From Lojkania enalia (Eukaryota; Ascomycota; Dothideomycetes; Pleosporales): a stretch of DNA of 64,000 bases. The stretch spans positions 29,137 through 93,136 of the forward strand of contig ML986775.1 of NCBI GenBank assembly GCA_010094045.1. The letters are read 5' to 3'. Positions 58,585-64,000 of this stretch are shown piece by piece. Made by a program: the position numbers and the translations under genes. Within the stretch, counting starts at the first letter, position 1; each line of letters begins with the position of its first letter. The notes below the pieces were generated by a model. It was given only the letters and a program-made list of their open reading frames with translations. It ran no database searches and was not told the DNA's origin.

Positions 58585-61500
58585 TTATATAGAAGAATTT
58601 AATACTACTAGTAATAGCCTTTTTAATAATATCGTATTAATTATTTATTTAACTATATCTAAATTTAAGATATACCTAATTTAGTTTAGATTATAATATT
58701 TATATACTATTATATTAAATTATTTAGTTACTTAGATAAGATTTTAAAAACCTTCTATTAACTAAAACCTTTAGGTTTAGAACTTCCTATCCTCTATAAT
58801 TAGGATTGTTTTTAGAAAAGCTATATAGAGTACACCTAGGTAGAAATTTAGAAACTATTAATAACCTATTAGAATCGGAGGTAACTACTAATATCTAACT
58901 ATAATTTACCTTCTAATTTCTATACTAGAACTAATATACGCGTAAGTTATAGTAAGAGTAAACTTCTATTTACGCGTATAAAATAACTATTACCTTCTAT
59001 AGGGGGCCTTATAATAGGCGGACCCCTCTCTACAGGGCTTATAATAAAGAACCTATCTAATTTAAAGGAAAATTAGAGTAAACTAACCCTTAAAGAATAA
59101 ATTATAATTTTATAGGAGGAGATTATACGTTTAATATAATAGAAAACTATTAGTTCTAATTAACCTCTATAAACTACTAAATTAGAACTAATAATATATT
59201 AAGAAACTTTTACAACTCCTCTAATAAGAAACTTCTTAGCTACCTCTAAACCCCTTTAAGCCTACCTTACTAAATATATACCTAAGATCGAAAGCCTTAT
59301 AGATAGTAATAAACCTATATTTAAATAATAGTAAGCTTTAATTCTAGACCAACTTAAGATTAATATAGATTACTATTAGATAGAGTATATATATATAATA
59401 TTAGTATAGGGATATATCTCTAGTACTACGAAAGAGTATCTAGAGCTAAAATATCTAGTTAAATTAGACTAGTATTAGTTTAAAAATATTAAAGAAATAA
59501 TTTTACTTCTATAATTATATTTTATTATAGATAATAAAGAAATAGAGGCGTAATAGGCGTTTTAGGTTCTAAGGATAAATAAGGGAGAAGTGTTCTTAAC
59601 TTTTAAAGCTCGCTTTATTAGTACAACTATTAGAGGATTCGTACCTTAATCTAAATAGTTCTTCTACCTATAGGATAAGATTCTCCCCAGCCTAAAGATA
59701 CTAAACCTTAACTTTAAGCTTATATAGAAAGACTCTTTTAATACTATAGTCGCCTATTTAACAGCCTATAATATAGAAAGGAGAAGTATTTCTAACCTTT
59801 TAAAATAAACTATTAGCCTATAGGTTGCAGCTAAAATAAATTCGGATCGGTACTAGAAGGTTTCTAAGAGTTTATCTAAGGTAACTTATAATCTAATACT
59901 ACTCTAATCTACCCTAATATTAATACCTTATTCTACTACAATCGCTTCCTAATAATCTAGTAAGACTCTTATACCTAAAAGGTATACAACTCTAGGTAAT
60001 TACTATAATTATAGTAAACTAAGATACTTTATAAATAAATATATAGTCTTTAAAGTATAAGAAATAGAGGTTAAATAAGAGAAGATTAAGGAAGAAAAGT
60101 TTCTAGACGTAAATAAGTACCACCTAGATAATTCTTAGGTAGGAAATAGAAACATTTAAGAAAACTCTCTATCCTAGGCTTAAGTAAATACAACTTATTA
60201 AATATCGATTTATCGTATTTATTTAGAAGAAGTACTTCTAAATCTCTACTATTCTATATTTAAAAGGTGTTAGTATACAACTAAACGCCCTTGTTAATAT
60301 AGGTACTTAAAGCTTCCTATTTCTTAATTCTATAGTAGCTAAATTACTCTCCTAAGCTCTATATATATTAATATAACGCTTACCCTTTAAAATTACTATT
60401 AAAGGTTTTTAGGACTAAATTTAAACCTTAGTTAATTAATATATCTACTTATACCTACAAATTAATAAGAGAACTATCTAAAACTACTTATTTATTATTA
60501 TAGATTTAAGTACTTAGAATTATATTATTAGTATTAAATAGTTATATTATTTTCAACTCTAGCTAGATACGGATAAGAATTGGATTATATAGCCTTTTAA
60601 GTATCCTACTACTTATAATCCTTTACCTCCTCTTCTTATATAATTAACTCAGCTAGTACGCAATAAGAAGGTAGAGCTAAATATCTAGTAACACAACATT
60701 CTATAGAAAAAGGACTAATATTAGCAGTCCTACAGTCCGACTATCTATTATATTAAGGGTCTACTAAGACTACTAAAACTATATTAGTCTCTTATAGCTT
60801 ATAGTTTAAATAAGCTTAGAGCTCCTGTATACCTATATAAAATAAAGTCTAAACCCGATCTAAAGAAAGTCTATTCTCCTATTATCGCTCTTATTTTAGC
60901 TAATACTTTCTACTTTAATATAAAGAGGAAAGAGAACAAGTTTTTCTCTACGTCTCTATACGAAATTAAGCGGCTAATTAAAGATAAGTAAGCTCTAGAG
61001 CTAGAAAATAAGGCTGAAAATAAAGTACTAGTAAATCTCTAATTACTATCCGAATACTATAAATATTAGAATATATTTAGTAAAACTGCAGCTTATTAAT
61101 TACTAGAATACCGCCCTTATAATTATAAGATTATTCTTATAGAACCCCTCTCTAATAGTTACAGTCTGTTATATAAGTAGAATATTAAGGAGCTAGAAGT
61201 AACTAAGAAGTATATTATAGATAATCTATAGTATAGGTATATTAAGTAGAGTCAGAGCCCCTTTATATCTCTAATCCTTTACATCTACAAACCTAATAGC
61301 AACCTATATATCTATATAGATTATTATAAACTTAATACTCTTACCTATAAAAATATATATCTAATACTACGTATAGATAAACTTTTATCTAAGCCTACTA
61401 AAGTAGTAATTTTTATTAAGTTTAATATTCGTATAGCCTTTAATAAGATTAGAATAGACCCTAATTCTAAAGAATATACTACCTTTTAGACTTAATACAG

Positions 61501-63376
61501 AATCTATAAGTATAAAGTTCTACCTTTTAAATTATATAACGGCCTAGTAACTTACTAGTACTATATAAATAACGTACTAATCGACTACCTAAATAACTTC
61601 TATATTACTTATCTAGATAATATCTTTATCTACTCTAAAAACGAGGCGATATATACTATTTATGTTAAGAAAGTTCTTAAGAGATTATATTAAGTAGGGT
61701 TATAAGTTAATATTAAGAAAAGTAAATTCTATATTACCCGAACTAAATACCTTAGTTATATCCTCTTAAATAAAGGCTTTAAGGTTAATCTAGAAAAGGT
61801 AGAAGTACTATATAACTAATAGCTACCTACTACTATAATAGGTGTAAAATTCTTTTTAGGTTTTACTAGATTCTACTAATAGTTTATACCGGAATTCTCG
61901 CGTGTCGCAAAGCTAATTATTATACTATAGAGCCTTATAACCCCTTTTATATAGACTTTAAAATGTGATATTACCTTTAAGAAATTAAAGTCAGCCCTAT
62001 TAAATATATCTACTTTCTACTACTTTAACCCTGCGTTAGAAATAAAAATGGAAACTAATACCTCTAATAAAATAGTTGTAAGAGTACTATTATAGAAATA
62101 TTCTAATAGAAAATAGTATTTTATAGCGTTCTATAGTAAGGTTCTATCCGGTTTAGAATTGAACTAGAAGATTTATAATAAGAAACTATTTGCAATTATT
62201 ACTACGTTTAAGTAATAGAGGGTAGAACTTACTTTAGTAGCTACTAGAACTCTAGTATATACCGATTATCACTTACTTAAATATTTTATAACTATAAAGA
62301 TACTTAATACTTATTAAGTTTATTAGACTAAGGAATTAGTTTAGTATTAGTTCCGAATTAAGTACACCCTAGGTAAGAATAATACTAGAGTAGATATTTT
62401 CAGTTATTATAAATAAGATATAGAAAACTTAAAAGTAGTTTAAACTGATAACTAGTTAAGAGTCCTATTTAAACTGTATTAACTTTACCCCTAAATTAAT
62501 ATTGAATTAGTCTAGTCCTATATTACCTAAATAATAATTTAAGCAGCTATACTAAATGTTATTAAAGGTTAGAAGTAGATTATATTACTAGACTCTCTAG
62601 AGTTGATCGATATATTATTATAGGAAAACTAAGCCTCCTTTATATAGAAACGTATACTTTTACTCTACAAGTATTAGATAGAGAATAGACTACTCCTCTA
62701 TAATAATCGTTTATATATCTTATTAGATTTAGGCCTTTATATACAACTTATATAAGAGGTTTATAACTAAGTATTCTCCGTATATCTAAGCACTACTAAA
62801 ACCTATTAGTTACTATTTTAGAAGTACTACTAGAAGGGTATAGAGGCTACTTATAAACGATATATATAGAATTATATCTTATACCGTAAAGCTTATCTAA
62901 TATAAACTTAAACTCTAGGTTTTATCTACCTACTTTCTATATTAAATTAACTAATATAGCATCTATATATTAACTTTAAAGATTTTCCTATAGATAAGTC
63001 CGGATATAATTAGATTATAGTAGTAATTAATCGCCTGTCTAAATAAATAGTATCTATTTCCTACTATTATATAATTAACGTACGGGGAATAGCTAAATTA
63101 TTTATTTAATAGGTATACTACTTTAGTTATACGCCTAAAACTATTATTTTAGATTAAGAACTTTAGTTTATATCTAGTTTCTAGTCCGAATTCTACTATA
63201 TCTTAGGCGTAAAGATTAAACTATCTACTACTTATTATAAAGAGATTAACGGATAGATAGAAATTATAAATAAGTATATTAATTAAAGACTGCGCCCTTT
63301 TATATCCTTCTACTAGAATAACTAGAGTTCTCTATTACTTATAATTAACCGAGTATAAGCAACTCTACTCTATATA

Positions 63377-63654
63377 TATAATAATATAAAGAAATCGTTC
63401 TACGAAAAGCTTTATATATAACCTTATTTTAAAGCTTTTTACTTATCTTATTCTACCCCCAGTTCTACCCCTTTTCCCTTCTATATATAGTTATACACTC
63501 CCTTATAAGTAGCTTAGTAGTTCTTCTATATCCTTTTATATAAGGCCTATAAATGTTAATAGAATTCTTAGGTCTTTAATCCTTACACACTCTTATATAT
63601 TTCTAAGTAGATTTATATCATATTTAGACCTATTATCTTACCTATACTATTACA
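63377..63654 (+). repeat. LTR shared by two tandem gypsy copies
   Basis: This copy serves as the 3' LTR of the element at 58306 and as the 5' LTR of a second copy that continues to the end of the window. Confidence 0.85.
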
Positions 63655-64000
63655 TTATATAGAAGAATTTAATACTACCGGTAATAGCCTCTTTAATAAT
63701 ATCGCATCGATTATTTATTTAACTATATCTAAGTCTAAAATATATCTAATTTAGTTTAGATTATAATATTTATATACTATTATATTAAATTATTAAGTTA
63801 TCTAAATAGGATTTTAGAAACCTTCTATTAACTAAAGCCTTTAGGTTTAGAACTTCCTATCCCCTACAATTAGAATTACCTTTAGAAAAGCCGCGTAGAG
63901 TACGCCTAGGTAGAAACTTAGAAACTACTAATAACTTATTAGAATTAGAGGTAACCGCTAATATCTAACTATAATTTACCTTCTAATTCCTATACTAGAA
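63655..64000 (+). mobile_element. Second gypsy copy, 5' internal region (partial)
   Basis: The sequence aligns base for base with 58585-58930 (blocks AGAAGAATTTAATACTAC, TTATTTAACTATATCTAA, TTTAGGTTTAGAACTTCCTA). It retains a few more C/G than the upstream copy and runs off the window. Confidence 0.85.

Larger units (their letters stand above)
58306..63654 (+). mobile_element. Ty3/gypsy retrotransposon, RIP-saturated
   Basis: Two 278-279-bp LTRs (58306-58584, 63377-63654) bracket a 4.8-kb internal region. Degenerate pol order is visible on the plus strand: reverse transcriptase at about 61410-61690 (FNIRIAFNKIRIDPNSKEYT, YLDNI where YLDDI is expected), RNase H region at about 62020-62420 (METNTSNK, YTDYHLLKYF), then integrase at about 62900-63350 with little recognisable. 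Stops, nearly all TAG/TAA, occur throughout. RT before integrase indicates Ty3/gypsy, not copia. Not functional. Confidence 0.85.

Overview
The window is genomic DNA from a filamentous ascomycete (Pezizomycotina). The evidence is short introns of about 45-100 nt with GT..AG ends and CTAAC/CTGAC-type branch sites, a fungal rhodopsin-fold receptor, a DUR3-type transporter, a HET/NB-ARC/TPR NLR protein, an FHA-kinase, and repeats saturated with the C-to-T / G-to-A signature of repeat-induced point mutation (RIP). The species cannot be read from the sequence. There are two assembly gaps: 24527-24586, flanked by poly-A, and 47249-48098, inside a TPR repeat array.

Layout. (1) 1-8.7 kb is a repeat-rich accessory segment. 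An outer inverted-repeat pair (1335-1560 / 8465-8690) encloses a second, long inverted-repeat pair (1979-2782 / 5780-6562). Between the inner arms lies a three-exon gene joining a fungal STAND/NLR-type N-terminal domain to an MBD4-like HhH-GPD DNA glycosylase. Between inner and outer right arms lies a decayed tannase/feruloyl esterase gene. (2) 9-38.4 kb is gene-bearing euchromatin: urea/solute symporter (-), rhodopsin-domain receptor (-), secreted BNR-repeat protein (-), type-B carboxylesterase (-), ThrE/Prm10-like exporter (-), FAD monooxygenase (+) convergent with a cytochrome P450 (-), and serine carboxypeptidase (+). Exon joins for the multi-exon genes were checked by reading frame; summed exon lengths divide by three in every case listed. 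(3) 38.4-44.4 kb is gene-poor and holds a Tc1/mariner transposase relic and a relic of a conserved fungal family. (4) 44.4-47.25 kb is a HET-NBARC-TPR NLR whose near-identical 126-bp repeats run into the large gap. (5) 48.1-53.8 kb is RIP-mutated: solo LTR, LINE (RT/RNase H) fragment, epoxide-hydrolase relic, and a relic of a possible PD-(D/E)XK-type gene. (6) 54.3-57.8 kb is a less mutated island with an FHA-domain kinase copy (in-frame TGA, HRD changed to HRG) and a small hypothetical gene. (7) From about 58.0 kb to the end are RIP-saturated Ty3/gypsy elements in tandem (LTR-internal-LTR-internal).

Functional reading. The middle block looks like nutrient uptake, sensing and secreted hydrolysis, plus a small oxidative pair. 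The flanks look like a conflict/self-recognition compartment (NLR, kinase relic, NLR N-domain fusion) embedded in transposons under RIP. The most unusual item is the STAND-N/DNA-glycosylase fusion inside a long-inverted-repeat unit.
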